From assembly GCF_011764565.1 (NCBI RefSeq), contig NZ_AP022871.1:4092320-4156319 (forward strand): a stretch of 64,000 nt of DNA, written 5' to 3'. The notes under the pieces are model-generated. The model was not told the origin of the DNA. It made no database searches and saw only the letters and a list, made by a program, of their open reading frames with translations. Shown here in pieces: positions 63,793-64,000 of the stretch; the stretch's first letter is position 1; the number at the start of each line of letters is the position of its first letter. The translations under genes were made by a program, and so were the position numbers. The stretch comes from Phytohabitans suffuscus. Lineage in GTDB: Bacteria > Actinomycetota > Actinomycetes > Mycobacteriales > Micromonosporaceae.

Positions 63793-64000
63793 ATGCGCGC
63801 AGGCGGGGAACACTCGACAGCCGAGCAGGAGCGGCTGGCCCTCTACCTGCTCGGAGTGTTGGACGGCGCCGAGCGGGAGGCGTTCGAGGAGCACCTCGCC
63901 AACTGCTGGCGCTGCCTCGACGAGGCGGCCGAGGTCGGCCCCTCGATGGGCGGCCTCGCCGGACTGGACGATGTGGACTGGGAGGCCCCCGCCGACCCCG
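63793..64000 (+). CDS. Zinc-finger anti-sigma factor (zf-HC2), partial at window end
   Basis: From ATG 63793 (GGAGAGGG upstream) 69 residues are visible with no stop before the window ends. The N-terminal part EQERLALYLLGVLDGAEREA, then FEEHLANCWRCLDEAAE contains H-x3-C-x2-C, the zinc-binding motif of anti-sigma factors that hold an ECF sigma at the membrane or in the cytoplasm. It follows the sigma-factor gene by 38 bp, and the pair is probably co-transcribed. Any transmembrane helix and sensor domain would lie beyond the window. Confidence 0.85.
   Translation, partial: MRAGGEHSTAEQERLALYLLGVLDGAEREAFEEHLANCWRCLDEAAEVGPSMGGLAGLDDVDWEAPADP

Overview
The window is GC-rich DNA (GTG and TTG starts, strong G/C third-position bias) from an actinomycete. 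Gene content and order fit Micromonosporaceae best; this is an inference from family content, not a species call. The stretch from the XPB helicase (5.6 kb) to citrate synthase (27 kb) follows an order known across Actinobacteria. XPB helicase, helicase-associated protein, cold-shock protein, MFS, DUF3027, DUF2530, MarR, SepH, SerC and CitA correspond, from memory, to the M. tuberculosis Rv0861c-Rv0889c neighbourhood, with futalosine-pathway menaquinone genes (mqnD, mqnB) added.

Layout. 0-8 kb: end of an acyl-CoA ligase; an NHEJ set (Ku, stand-alone ligase, stand-alone LigD-type polymerase); a TetR/DHA2 efflux pair with two candidate operators; XPB helicase; an L,D-transpeptidase lipoprotein. 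8-27 kb: a secreted S1 protease and the conserved core described above, interrupted by an AlbA/Schlafen-type ATP-binding gene. 27-38 kb: pdxH, MFS, aldose epimerase and nitroreductase; DUF4230 protein; glycosyltransferase; PspC protein; CDP-alcohol phosphatidyltransferase; an orphan sugar-type ABC ATPase; a membrane protein with a probable internal deletion. 38-43 kb: acyl-CoA dehydrogenase plus thioesterase, then a beta-phosphoglucomutase/GH65 phosphorylase pair. 43-44.3 kb: 1.4 kb of essentially non-coding, repeat-rich DNA. 44.3-51 kb: secreted wall-associated proteins, one behind a c-di-AMP riboswitch.

51-64 kb holds the most unusual region. It has two ECF sigma factors (one followed by a zinc-finger anti-sigma) and a set of secreted or membrane proteins: a double lytic-transglycosylase/ricin-type protein whose second transglycosylase domain lacks its glutamate; two membrane proteins sharing an unrecognised cytoplasmic domain; a thaumatin + R-type lectin + CAP fusion; a subtilisin-like protein that has lost its catalytic His and Ser and carries the same LysM-like domain as one of the membrane proteins; and a 732-residue proline-rich protein. 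Five transcription units here carry the same promoter-like motif, TGAACC-N15/16-CGT, matching the SigL-type consensus I recall. It is therefore probably one sigma-controlled cell-envelope regulon built partly from pseudoenzymes.

Data quality. At least thirteen genes are split by apparent single-base losses, nearly all at runs of four G or C. Housekeeping genes (serC, citA, mqnB, sepH) are affected too. These look like homopolymer errors in the sequence rather than true pseudogenes, so I annotate each as one gene across the break. I see no tRNA, rRNA, CRISPR array, prophage or intact insertion sequence.
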